Shown here: one piece after another, positions 18,258 through 26,696 of the stretch | Layout of the letters: each line of letters begins with the position of its first letter | Position numbering within the stretch: position 1 is the stretch's first letter | Assembly: GCF_021991635.1 (NCBI RefSeq) | Contig: NZ_JAFFJA010000015.1 | Location: 1 to 64,000, forward strand | Length of the DNA: 64,000 nt | Reading direction: 5' to 3' | Origin: Tepidanaerobacter sp. GT38 | GTDB lineage: Bacteria; Bacillota; Thermosediminibacteria; Thermosediminibacterales; Tepidanaerobacteraceae | Notes under the pieces: model-generated | Databases searched by the model: none | What the model was told of the DNA's origin: nothing | The model's input: only the letters and a program-made list of their open reading frames with translations | Made by a program: the position numbers and the translations under genes

Positions 18258-18527
18258 ATGGACTCATTCAAACCCTTCCTCTGTATAGTTACTTTAATTA
18301 ATGCTTTTGCTTTCATTTTAATGGGCATAGATAAATATAAATCCAAACACAACCTTTGGCGCATAAGCGAGAAAACTCTTTTTACAGTATCTATCCTCGG
18401 CGGTGCGGCGGGAGTGCTAATCGGAATGTATTTCTTTCGACATAAGACCAAGCACATAAGTTTCATATGGGGTATTCCCATAATCTTAATTCTACAAGTA
18501 GCCGCAGTTTATTACATATTAACGTAA
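18258..18527 (+). CDS. DUF1294 membrane protein
   Basis: An 89-residue membrane protein with two to three hydrophobic segments. The motif order GIDKYKSKHNLWRISEKTL, GGAAGVLIGMYFFRHKTKH and FIWGIPIIL is the DUF1294 signature. The function is unknown. The start ATG 18258 has GGGAGC nearby. It is convergent with the HAD phosphatase, with only 7 nt between stops. Confidence 0.85.
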   Translation: MDSFKPFLCIVTLINAFAFILMGIDKYKSKHNLWRISEKTLFTVSILGGAAGVLIGMYFFRHKTKHISFIWGIPIILILQVAAVYYILT

Positions 18528-18534
18528 CATTATC

Positions 18535-19362
18535 TTAAGTATTTAACAGCATTTTGGATATGGCCCAGGCAGCACCTTCATTTTGGTATTCTTTAGGAGA
18601 TACTATTACATGGGGCGGAAGGTCAGGCAGGTTGTCATCGTGCCTGACGAATACAGCATACTTGGCAAAGGCCAGCATTGGCAAATCGTTTTCCCCGTCT
18701 CCCACAGCTAAAACTTCTTCAGGCAATATGCCCAGTTTTTCGCACAACATTTTAAGGCCACGGCCTTTGTTACAAGTGCTGCTGTTTATTTCACAGAGAT
18801 ACGGGTATGAACGGGTACAGCTTAAGTGAGAAAGTTTCTTCGGCCACATCTGTAAAATCTCTTGGGCTTTCTCACTGCTTTCTGTAATTAACATTATCTT
18901 TACTACATCTTCTCGGGTAAGGTCATCGGGAGTATCAGCCACCTTGCTGCAATATATTTCAAAGGCCTTCAGTCTATCTATCAGCCAGTCTCGATTTATG
19001 GGCAAATTACAGTGAAGATGTATTTGGTTTGGCTGGTAGATAGTGGTGGCAACGCCGGGTATTTTTGTGGTAAATTTTATAACCTCATCAGCCTCATCTA
19101 CGCTTAATAAATCCTTCCATACTACTTCCTCTCCGATATATGCTAAGGCACCATTGTTCAAAACTAACGGGGTTTTCTTCATATCAAGGCCAACGGTGCC
19201 CATGACTTTTTTTGTGCCGTCTCGATGCCTTCCAGTTACCAGCGCAATTTGTATACCTTTAGACAAAACTTGTCTTATGGCTTTTTCATTGGCAGGGGAT
19301 ATATTGTTATCGCCATCTACGATAGTGCCATCAATATCAAGAGCGATTAATTTTATTGCCAT
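18535..19362 (-). CDS. Cof-type HAD-IIB phosphatase
   Basis: A 275-residue cytoplasmic haloacid dehalogenase-superfamily phosphatase of the Cof subfamily. Motif I is LDIDGTIVDGDN (nucleophile Asp9, Asp11), motif II is VTGR, and motif IV is VGDGENDLPML, with a C2B cap between. Members dephosphorylate sugar phosphates, flavin or pyridoxal phosphates; the substrate cannot be read from sequence. ATG 19362 follows GAGGTGATAATTAG. It has no operon partner. Confidence 0.9.
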   Translation of the reverse strand: MAIKLIALDIDGTIVDGDNNISPANEKAIRQVLSKGIQIALVTGRHRDGTKKVMGTVGLDMKKTPLVLNNGALAYIGEEVVWKDLLSVDEADEVIKFTTKIPGVATTIYQPNQIHLHCNLPINRDWLIDRLKAFEIYCSKVADTPDDLTREDVVKIMLITESSEKAQEILQMWPKKLSHLSCTRSYPYLCEINSSTCNKGRGLKMLCEKLGILPEEVLAVGDGENDLPMLAFAKYAVFVRHDDNLPDLPPHVIVSPKEYQNEGAAWAISKMLLNT

Positions 19363-19408
19363 CTAATTATCACCTCAGAAAAATGATTGCAATGTTTGTT
19401 TTACATTT

Positions 19409-19448
19409 AAAAATCCCTCTTTCTGATATTATCAGAAAAGAGGGATTT
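19409..19448 (-). terminator. Terminator of the M20/DUF3100 operon
   Basis: A long near-perfect stem (AAATCCCTCTTTCTGATA pairing with its complement, 19411-19448) is followed on the minus strand by a T5 run. It lies 26 bp after the last gene of the operon. Confidence 0.85.
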
Positions 19449-19474
19449 GTTCAAACTGTTTTAGCCCATAAAAA

Positions 19475-19927
19475 TTAAATCTGGCCGGTTAGTTTAAGCA
19501 CTGTATGGGCTATTACTGCAGAACCTAAATAAGTGCCCACAAAGACAAAAATAGCTACTACAACTATCCTTAGACCATTTTTCTTAAAAGAATCCAGGTC
19601 TTTTCCTAAAGAAATACCGGCATAGCCCAAAATAGGCGTGGTAAGTGCCAAAAAGTTAACCTGCGATGTCAGTTCTGCTACTTTTTCACCTAAAGGGAAC
19701 CAAGGCATTGTGAGAATAATGCCTAAAAGCGATACATATACTACAGCAGGCAAATTTCCCGGCATTATCTTGGTAATCCACATACCAACAATTACTATCA
19801 AGAATAGGATAAGCATTCCAGGAAAGGCAGTTATGGGATCTATTTTGTAACCGACAAAATTACCAACTAAAGTCAATATAGCAACTATAACTGTAATTAC
19901 AACAGGATCTTTCAATGACAGTTTCAT
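19475..19927 (-). CDS. Membrane protein, likely C-terminal half of a split DUF3100-type transporter
   Basis: A 150-residue protein with about five hydrophobic segments (VITVIVAILTLVGNFVGYKI, FPGMLILFLIVIVGM, VYVSLLGIILTMPWF, NFLALTTPILGYAGISLGKD, IVVVAIFVFVGTYLGSAVIAH). The pattern looks like the continuation of the preceding gene's product, and its ATG overlaps that gene's stop (ATGA), so the two are translationally coupled and likely form one complex. The link to DUF3100 is from memory and needs a profile search. Confidence 0.55.
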   Translation of the reverse strand: MKLSLKDPVVITVIVAILTLVGNFVGYKIDPITAFPGMLILFLIVIVGMWITKIMPGNLPAVVYVSLLGIILTMPWFPLGEKVAELTSQVNFLALTTPILGYAGISLGKDLDSFKKNGLRIVVVAIFVFVGTYLGSAVIAHTVLKLTGQI

Positions 19928-20721
19928 CCCTTTATGACCTCCTCTGCACGGTCTCTAATTAACTTCCTGTAAAGCCATTCGCACATGGGCAGAGCCATGA
20001 AAATTGACATGTAAACGCCATCGGCACCGGTAGCCAGGTTGCTGGCGGCACCTAATGCCGTAATTTCTTCAGCCATATTTGGGAATATCTCTACTAGAGC
20101 TCCAACTGCAGCACTCATCATACTGGCACTGCCTACACCGCTTGCCATGGCAAGGGCATAAGGATGTAATGGTAAAGCTGTAGCCGCAAAGCCCGCAAAA
20201 AGGCCGAAGAATATGGAACCAAAGACGGTACCGGCGACATATACTCCCATAACCCCTCTTCCTTCAGGAGAATCAAGGCCATACATATCCGAAATAATGG
20301 CAAGATTAGGCTCTCGTGCAATGGAAAAGGTTGCTCCAATGGCCTCCCTTCTTAAGCCAAGCAATAGGGCAAAAGGCATACCCAAAAGTACTGTTCCAAG
20401 ATTGCCAAATTCCTGTAGTATGAGTGCAGGCCCAGATTTGATAATAAGAGGCAAAGTGGGGCCAATGTTTGTGCCGTATTTTGCCATCAACAGCATAACT
20501 GAAACCGTAATTAAACCCTCTGCAGCGTTCATATCTTCCTTGTCAATAATTTTAAGAAACTTTGGTCCTGTCAAAAGCCCAAGCAAAAGTGCATACAACA
20601 TAGGAAGTAATACAATAGTCCCTGGACCTAGCTTATAACTTTTGGTCCCTATGAGTTCCGCTATCACCACAAGCGCCAAAACTATGAGGTGTAGCTTTAG
20701 GTATCGCTTTTCATCCGACAT
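19924..20721 (-). CDS. DUF3100 family membrane protein
   Basis: A 265-residue membrane protein with about seven hydrophobic segments. The opening KLHLIVLALVVIAELIGTKSYKLGPGTIVLLPMLYALLLG and the Gly/Ser-rich ALAMASGVGSASMMSAAVGAL region fit the DUF3100 family as I know it. It probably transports an organic solute. ATG 20721 follows AAGGGGGAT. It lies 23 nt downstream of an M20 amidohydrolase, so the pair plus the 150-residue partner look like a cassette importing an amide or peptide-like compound and hydrolysing it. Confidence 0.65.
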   Translation of the reverse strand: MSDEKRYLKLHLIVLALVVIAELIGTKSYKLGPGTIVLLPMLYALLLGLLTGPKFLKIIDKEDMNAAEGLITVSVMLLMAKYGTNIGPTLPLIIKSGPALILQEFGNLGTVLLGMPFALLLGLRREAIGATFSIAREPNLAIISDMYGLDSPEGRGVMGVYVAGTVFGSIFFGLFAGFAATALPLHPYALAMASGVGSASMMSAAVGALVEIFPNMAEEITALGAASNLATGADGVYMSIFMALPMCEWLYRKLIRDRAEEVIKG

Positions 20722-20744
20722 TTTTTTATCCCCCTTTATTATGT

Positions 20745-22055
20745 TTATTGTTTTATAAGCTCATCCCAAAACTTGAGATAGCTTGCCTTAGTAAACTTAG
20801 GTTTAAACTTAGCTTTTAATTCTTTGGCCAATTTGGCTTCGTCAAAAAGTAAATCCACTACCGTGAGGGCCATTGCTTTAGCAGGAATTATGTAGACCAT
20901 CTCAGGATCGGTTATCTTGAAATCCTTGCTGTGAGCGTTACCGGAAAAACCACCAACCGTAGGATGAAGCGTTGGCATGATAAGACTTACATCTCCTGCA
21001 TCTGTAGAACCCGTCAGGTCAACACCCTCGATGATGTTTTCCCTACCTATAAAACTTTGGATGTTTTCAGCAAATAAATGACTTAAAGTTGGATCTTGTT
21101 CTAAGGGCATATAACCAGGAATTTCATTTATTTCAACTTCAGCTCCTACCGCATATGCTCCGGCCTTTAAAGCTCTATTGACTTTTTCATTGGCATTAAC
21201 CACCGCATCTATGGTCTTTGCCCGAACATATGTCTCCAAGCGAACATCGGCAGGCACTATATTGACCAGGTCGCCACCCTTTGTGATTATGGGATGGACT
21301 CGAACTTGATCTTCGTCTCTAAAAGTTTCCCTCTGCACATGTATTGCCATAAGGCCAAGCATTGCAGCATTCAAGGCATTTATACCCTTGTCGGGTTCTG
21401 CACCTGCGTGGGCTTCCTTACCTTTGTACCTTATGGTTTTACCAATAAATCCAATAGCGCCGCCGTATACGAAAGCTTTTTTCTCTTCTACGCCGCCGGT
21501 AGAGTGTACCATCATGGCCATATCGATATCATCAAAGGCCCCTATCCGTATAAATTCCTGCTTGCCACCAAAGAATTTGATTTTACCTTCATCCCGGAGC
21601 CTCTCTCTGAACTCCAATTCCACATATTCCTCTGCGGGCACTGCCATAAAGGCAACGTCACCGTCCAGCTTGTCCAAAACATTTCCAAAAATAAGTCCCA
21701 TGGCAGCCCCAAGCATTGAAGCTATTTGAGCATTGTGGCCGCACGCGTGGGCTGCTCCCGTAACAGGATCGGCGCATGGATGTGCAGGACTTACTACTGC
21801 ATCAAGCTCTCCCATAATAGCAACTTTAATATCATGGTTCTTCCCCTTAGCCAAAGCCTTAACTCCAGTTATAGCGAGGTTTTCTTCATAAGGTAAGCCT
21901 AACTTTTGAAATACCTCTTTAACCAAAGCAGAGGTTTTGTACTCTTTATAGCCAAGTTCCGGGTTTTTAAAAATTTGCTCACCTATTTCAATAATCTCAT
22001 TCCGGTGTTCATCTATGGCTCTGACTACCTGCTGTTTCAGTTGCTCTTTGTCCAC
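20745..22055 (-). CDS. M20D-family amidohydrolase, AbgB-like
   Basis: A 436-residue zinc-dependent amidohydrolase of the M20D peptidase clan. It shows IGEQIFKNPELGYKEYKT, GELDAVVSP, HACGHNAQIASMLGAA, the dimerisation-domain Lys/Glu-rich KGKEAHAGAEPDKGINALNA and the C-terminal STDAGDVSLIMPTLHPTVGG. Close relatives hydrolyse aminobenzoyl-glutamate or N-acyl amino acids; the substrate is not known here. I start it at GTG 22055, which has GGAGGTG 6 nt upstream. It heads the operon with the two membrane genes. Confidence 0.88.
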   Translation of the reverse strand: MDKEQLKQQVVRAIDEHRNEIIEIGEQIFKNPELGYKEYKTSALVKEVFQKLGLPYEENLAITGVKALAKGKNHDIKVAIMGELDAVVSPAHPCADPVTGAAHACGHNAQIASMLGAAMGLIFGNVLDKLDGDVAFMAVPAEEYVELEFRERLRDEGKIKFFGGKQEFIRIGAFDDIDMAMMVHSTGGVEEKKAFVYGGAIGFIGKTIRYKGKEAHAGAEPDKGINALNAAMLGLMAIHVQRETFRDEDQVRVHPIITKGGDLVNIVPADVRLETYVRAKTIDAVVNANEKVNRALKAGAYAVGAEVEINEIPGYMPLEQDPTLSHLFAENIQSFIGRENIIEGVDLTGSTDAGDVSLIMPTLHPTVGGFSGNAHSKDFKITDPEMVYIIPAKAMALTVVDLLFDEAKLAKELKAKFKPKFTKASYLKFWDELIKQ

Positions 22056-22367
22056 TATAACACCTCCACAATAAAATATAAAAAATAAAATGACCATCAC
22101 AGGGAGACATATTTCCTTCTATTATACTACTGTTTACTCATTATATGAAGTATTTTTTATTTGATTATGCCGAAAATTAAATTGCTTTAATTTACTGATA
22201 AACTATAGGGGCAACCTGCTTCGTGTTTAAGAAATTCCATATTAAATCCAATAATCCTGCCCGGACTTGGGAAAATTATTAGACTTTTTTAAAATCTGAT
22301 GCTATCATATAACAAGATATATCCAACCAGCATTTTTACCAGCTTATTAATGAAAGGATCAATTTCA
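22056..22367. other. Divergent intergenic region
   Basis: This 312-nt AT-rich spacer separates the M20 operon from the pyrophosphatase. A possible plus-strand promoter is TTAGAC (22279-22284), 18 nt, TATCAT (22303-22308). I see no gene or riboswitch. Confidence 0.4.
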
Positions 22368-23987
22368 ATGAGCAATGTGTATATATTTGGTCACAAAAAT
22401 CCCGATACAGATTCTATTTGTGCGGCTATAGCATATGCAGAATTTAAAAAACAGATTTCCAAAGGAAATTTCATCCCTGCAAGGCTCGGTGAAATTAATA
22501 ACGAAACAAAGTTTGTGCTTGATTACTTTAATATTCCCGTGCCGTTTTTATTAGAGAATGTATATGCCCAATTGTCTGATATAGCTTTTGACAAGCCTTT
22601 ATGTTTTACAAAAGATACCCCGATTTCCCGGGTCTGGAATACCATGATTAAACAAAACATAAAGACTGTCACAGTGGTAGATGAAAATGAACGGTTCATA
22701 GGAATAGTATCACTAGGTGATATAGCCAGAGCCAATCTGGAAATCTCCGACGATTTTAGCAATTTTGCAGTTCCTATGGAAAATATTATTAAGACTTTAG
22801 ACGGCAAAGCTTTGCATCTGGCTTCTGATACTTTCTCCGGAAAATTGGCAGTTGCGGCCATGAATTTAGAGGATGTTAAAAAGCGCCTTTTACAAGACAC
22901 ATTGCTTATTGTGGGAAATCGAGAAGATATACAGCTGGCAGCTATTGAAAAAAAGATTAGGACCATAATTGTAACAGGGAATCACTCCATCTCAGAAGCA
23001 GTGTTAAATTCAGCAAAATTAAATAATGTGAGTTTAATAGTTGTCCCCTACGATACCTTCAATACTGTTAAGTTAATTAATCAGAGCCTGCCCATTTACT
23101 ATGTTATGAAAAGTCAAAACCTGATTACCTTTGGAATTCGCGAATTTATGGATGACGTAAAAGACACTATGCTCAAGTACAAATACAGGTACTTCCCTGT
23201 CTTAAAAGATAAAAAACCTGTAGGCATGCTCACAAGGCGCCATATTTTGGACTTTGTAGGGAAAAAGGTCATCCTCGTAGATCACAATGAAAAAACCCAG
23301 TCCGTTGAAGGGTTGGAACAAGCCCAAATTCTGGAGGTAATCGATCACCACAGAATAGGCAATATGGAAACAGCTTTGCCAATAACATTTATAAATAAAC
23401 CGGTGGGTTCAACCTGTACCATAATTTACAGCTTATACAAACAGCACTCGATTGTACCGCCTGCTTCTATAGCCGGTATAATGTGCGCCGCAATTTTATC
23501 AGATACCCTTATTTTTAAATCACCTACCTGCACGTCCCATGATACCAATGCTGCCAAAGAGCTGGCAAATCTTGCCGGTATCGACTTGGATGAGTTTGCC
23601 AAGGCTATGTTTAAAGCAGGCACATCTTTAAAAGGCAAGACGGAAGAAGAAATTTTCTATATGGACTTTAAAGATTTTAATGTGGGAGACTACCAGATCG
23701 GAGTAAGCCAAGTCAATATTTACAATACAGATCTCGAGAACTTAAAGGATGGTCTTCTTAGGTTTATGGAAAAGGTGAAAAAGGAAAAGGGCTATGACAT
23801 GCTGCTCCTGATGTTAACGGACATAATCAATGAAGGCTCGGAAATTCTGCACGTAGGAGGCCACCAAGAACTGCTCTCCCGGGCCTTTGGCATAGAAATT
23901 ACAGGTGACAGCTTCTACCTGCCTAATGTAGTATCCCGAAAAAAACAGGTCATACCGCAGCTTATAACGGCAATATCTGCTCACTAA
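22368..23987 (+). CDS. ppaC: CBS-domain manganese-dependent inorganic pyrophosphatase (family II)
   Basis: A 539-residue family II pyrophosphatase (DHH superfamily) that splits PPi. It has the N-terminal metal motif GHKNPDTDS, a CBS1 region (about 65-130), a DRTGG-like segment (about 195-260, with IVTGNHSISEAVLNSA), CBS2 (about 255-295), then VIDHHRIGN and the DHHA2 part (ILSDTLIFKSPTCTSHD). Nucleotides regulate CBS-PPases: adenine nucleotides through CBS, diadenosine polyphosphates when DRTGG is present. I start at ATG 22368 (MSNVYIFGHK), with AAAGGA about 10 nt upstream; the frame to 22299 is not needed. Confidence 0.92.
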   Translation: MSNVYIFGHKNPDTDSICAAIAYAEFKKQISKGNFIPARLGEINNETKFVLDYFNIPVPFLLENVYAQLSDIAFDKPLCFTKDTPISRVWNTMIKQNIKTVTVVDENERFIGIVSLGDIARANLEISDDFSNFAVPMENIIKTLDGKALHLASDTFSGKLAVAAMNLEDVKKRLLQDTLLIVGNREDIQLAAIEKKIRTIIVTGNHSISEAVLNSAKLNNVSLIVVPYDTFNTVKLINQSLPIYYVMKSQNLITFGIREFMDDVKDTMLKYKYRYFPVLKDKKPVGMLTRRHILDFVGKKVILVDHNEKTQSVEGLEQAQILEVIDHHRIGNMETALPITFINKPVGSTCTIIYSLYKQHSIVPPASIAGIMCAAILSDTLIFKSPTCTSHDTNAAKELANLAGIDLDEFAKAMFKAGTSLKGKTEEEIFYMDFKDFNVGDYQIGVSQVNIYNTDLENLKDGLLRFMEKVKKEKGYDMLLLMLTDIINEGSEILHVGGHQELLSRAFGIEITGDSFYLPNVVSRKKQVIPQLITAISAH

Positions 23988-24039
23988 AACAATAATGGGA
24001 CCGGACACATAACAAGCTTAATAGCTAAAAAACAAATAG

Positions 24040-24077
24040 AAAAGCTTCCAAGGAAAAATTTTGCTTGGAAGCTTTTT
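24040..24077 (+). terminator. Terminator after ppaC
   Basis: A 12-bp stem (24040-24051 with 24065-24076) is followed by a T-run on the plus strand, 53 bp past the pyrophosphatase stop. Confidence 0.88.
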
Positions 24078-24113
24078 AGTGAGTGCCGGTACATGCTTTC
24101 ATTACTCAACATT

Positions 24114-24620
24114 TTATTCAAAATTTATGGGCAACATCAGTTCTTCCTGCCTTTGCCCGTTCTCGTCCTCTGTTACAAAAATAATCATGCCTGAAGGGCT
24201 CGTGTGCTCACTCAGTTCAACTGTAGCTTCAAATTCCTCCAGTTCCTGAGATTTGACAGATACGCTTACATGAGCAGTTCCCAAGATTTCGTGACCGTCC
24301 TCTACTTCTATATTAAACTCTTTCACCCGGGTCTTACCCTTGATGGTAAGTTTGCTGCCAGATTTTACCGATTGACCTTCGCTGGGCTCATCAATAATAA
24401 AGTTTACGTCAGAGGCAACAGGTGTGTCGGGGTATTCAGCAACGGGCTCTTGATTTTCATCGGTGCCGTTATTTGAAGGATTAGCCTCAGACTCATTAAG
24501 ATTTTCCCTGGTGGTTTGGTCTATCTCTGCTGGAGTTTCATCTGCCGCCTTTGTAAAACATCCTGCTGACAAAAGGGCTATTATTACCAGGCAAAAAATA
24601 ATTAAGGATAATCTTTTCAT
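24114..24620 (-). CDS. Lipoprotein with Gmad2-like immunoglobulin domain
   Basis: A 168-residue exported lipoprotein. The signal peptide ends in lipobox SAGC. A Glu/Asn-rich linker follows, then a beta-sandwich (VNFIIDEPSEGQSVKSGSKLTIKGKTRV...VTVELSEHTSPSGMIIFVTEDENG) resembling the Gmad2 domain seen in spore-germination-associated lipoproteins. ATG 24620 follows GGGAGGAGATAAA. The role is unknown; an adhesive or structural job at the cell or spore surface is possible. Confidence 0.7.
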   Translation of the reverse strand: MKRLSLIIFCLVIIALLSAGCFTKAADETPAEIDQTTRENLNESEANPSNNGTDENQEPVAEYPDTPVASDVNFIIDEPSEGQSVKSGSKLTIKGKTRVKEFNIEVEDGHEILGTAHVSVSVKSQELEEFEATVELSEHTSPSGMIIFVTEDENGQRQEELMLPINFE

Positions 24621-24677
24621 TTTATCTCCTCCCATTCACTTATATGGACGGAAAAAATCCCGAAAGGTTCCATGAAG

Positions 24678-25442
24678 CTATCTTGATACATATTTATGCA
24701 CTTTTACATAAGTTCTGCCTTTTTTGCTTTGACCGCCCACCTCCACTACTTTTGCTCTACCCAGGCGATTTGCCGAAATTACATCTCCTTCCTTGACCGG
24801 TGCAGCAGGGTCTTTTACCACTTTAAAATTTAACCTGACATTTTCACCTTTAATAAAGGGCGCCATTTTCGAACGGGAAATTCCAAAGGCAAGCCCTGCT
24901 ACGGCGTCAAGTCTAAGCGAAGCTACAGTGCTGGTAATTTCTTTATATGACCTTTCCGGTTGTAACAGTTCTTTTAAAGATATCTCCTCTACACTTACAG
25001 GCACGCTTCCCACTTTTATTAAGTTAAGCCCTATGTATTCCATTATTTCCTGCTTAACTATTACATCAGCACTCATCTTACTCACTAAAATGTCTCCCAG
25101 CTTCTCTCTGCTGATTCCAAGGCCTAAAATAGCCCCCAAATAATCTCTATGGCCCAGATATTCGTCAGGATCTTTGGGCGTTATCCTCAGTGCACCTAAA
25201 GGTGCCTTAAAAGGCTCATCACTTAAGTCTTCCGGATAAGCGACTAATATCTTCCGCTCGGCTTCCTCATGACCGCCGTCAAAATAAAAGCTCATTCCAG
25301 GAAAGTCCTTAGCTATATCCTGTGCTATCTGCTGCTGGGCAGGGTCTAAAAAATTAGAGGCCTTTTTTTCCCTGTTTTTTTGAGCTATGGTAAATATATC
25401 CCTTATCCGAGCTTCGACTTGTTTTTCATTAAAATCTCCCAA
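24678..25442 (-). CDS. YlmH-like S4-domain RNA-binding protein
   Basis: A 254-residue protein with the YlmH architecture: N-terminal domain (FLDPAQQQIAQDIAKDFPGMSFYFDGGHEEAERKIL), central GALRI/GHRDYLGAILGLGISREKLGDI region and a C-terminal S4 RNA-binding domain (RLDAVAGLAFGISRSKM...VKEGDVISANRLGRAKV). YlmH proteins bind rRNA or stalled ribosomal subunits. It is usually encoded near ftsZ/divIVA, but here it stands alone. The start is TTG 25442 with GGTGGTG upstream. Confidence 0.9.
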   Translation of the reverse strand: MGDFNEKQVEARIRDIFTIAQKNREKKASNFLDPAQQQIAQDIAKDFPGMSFYFDGGHEEAERKILVAYPEDLSDEPFKAPLGALRITPKDPDEYLGHRDYLGAILGLGISREKLGDILVSKMSADVIVKQEIMEYIGLNLIKVGSVPVSVEEISLKELLQPERSYKEITSTVASLRLDAVAGLAFGISRSKMAPFIKGENVRLNFKVVKDPAAPVKEGDVISANRLGRAKVVEVGGQSKKGRTYVKVHKYVSR

Positions 25443-25631
25443 AAAGATTCACCACCATTAAAATGTTTTTTGTATCTAAATGTTGCGCACACCTTACCTT
25501 ATATAATAACATACAGCATTTCTAAATCAAACAATTGTATTTTATGGGAAACCCTCGCCAGCATTGGTTAAAAATTTATTAGTATAGTAAAATATTTACA
25601 GATGAACCGCAATATGTTAGGAGGGTTACCC

Positions 25632-26654
25632 ATGACAAAACTTTTTACCCCATTTAAAGTCAAGGATTTGATAATAAAAAATAGAATCATGATGCCTCCA
25701 ATGTGTATGTACAGCAGTGACGATACAGGTCATGTTAAGCCCTGGCACTATATTCACTACACTACCAGGGCCATCGGCCAGGTAGGTCTTATTATAATTG
25801 AGGCGACTGCCATAGAAAAGCGAGGCAGAATTTCTGACAAAGACCTAGGATTATGGGATGATTCGTTAGTGGAAGGCTTGGCACATTTGGTAGAAGAAGT
25901 AAAAAAGCACGGCTGTGGCATAGGCATTCAATTGAATCATGCCGGTAGAAAATGTGGTGCCCAAAATGAAAAAATCATAGCTCCGAGCCCCATTCCTTTT
26001 GATGAAACCTACAAAGTTCCTGATGAAATGACTCTTGATGACATAAAAAAAATCGTAGACGCTTTCGCACAAGCTGCAAAGCGAGCCAATATGGCCGGCT
26101 TTGATTTAATTGAGCTGCACGGTGCTCACGGTTATCTTATCAATCAGTTTTTATCTCCATTGACCAATAAACGAAATGACGAATACGGCGGCAGTGTTGA
26201 AAATCGAGTAAGGTTTTTAAAAGAGGTAATTTCAGCAGTAAGACAGGTTTGGCCTCATGAAAAACCGCTAATGCTCAGGGTTTCAGCTGAAGAGTATGCA
26301 CCAGACGGCAATCATGCAAGTGATGTAGCCCACATCATTAACCTTGTAAAAGATGAAGGCATAGATATTATAGATGTCAGTTCAGGAGCAGTAGTTCCTG
26401 CAAAGATAAATGTATATCCAGGGTATCAAGTCACATATGCCGAAACCATAAAAAGGTTGACGAATCTTCCTGTCATAGCTGGAGGGCTGATTACTGAACC
26501 GGTCATGGCGGAAGAAATACTGCAAAACCAGCGGGCGGATATGGTGTATATAGGCAGAGAACTTTTGAGAAATCCTTACTGGGCCTTGCATGCGGCGAAA
26601 AAATTAAATGCGAATATCATGTGGCCACCTCAGTATGAAAGGGCTAAAATTTAA
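25632..26654 (+). CDS. NADPH dehydrogenase, old yellow enzyme (YqjM/NamA-like)
   Basis: A 340-residue FMN-dependent ene-reductase. It begins KLFTPFKVKDLIIKNRIMMPPMCMYSS, with Cys25 in the position of the redox-tuning Cys of YqjM-type enzymes, and has QLNHAGRK, the catalytic HGAHGYLINQFLSPLTNKR and the FMN-phosphate part VIAGGLIT...MVYIGRELLRNPYW. It lacks the iron-sulfur C-terminal extension of enoate reductases. ATG 25632 follows AGGAGGG. It reduces activated double bonds, perhaps for detoxification. Confidence 0.92.
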   Translation: MTKLFTPFKVKDLIIKNRIMMPPMCMYSSDDTGHVKPWHYIHYTTRAIGQVGLIIIEATAIEKRGRISDKDLGLWDDSLVEGLAHLVEEVKKHGCGIGIQLNHAGRKCGAQNEKIIAPSPIPFDETYKVPDEMTLDDIKKIVDAFAQAAKRANMAGFDLIELHGAHGYLINQFLSPLTNKRNDEYGGSVENRVRFLKEVISAVRQVWPHEKPLMLRVSAEEYAPDGNHASDVAHIINLVKDEGIDIIDVSSGAVVPAKINVYPGYQVTYAETIKRLTNLPVIAGGLITEPVMAEEILQNQRADMVYIGRELLRNPYWALHAAKKLNANIMWPPQYERAKI

Positions 26655-26679
26655 GACGGTGATATAAAATCACCGTCTT
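26653..26679. terminator. Terminator between the ene-reductase and DUF362 genes
   Basis: A 10-bp stem (26653-26662 with 26670-26679) overlaps the stop codon of the ene-reductase and lies 17 bp from the convergent DUF362 stop. T-runs are modest on both sides. Confidence 0.7.
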
Positions 26680-26696
26680 AAAATTCGAGAAATCTT

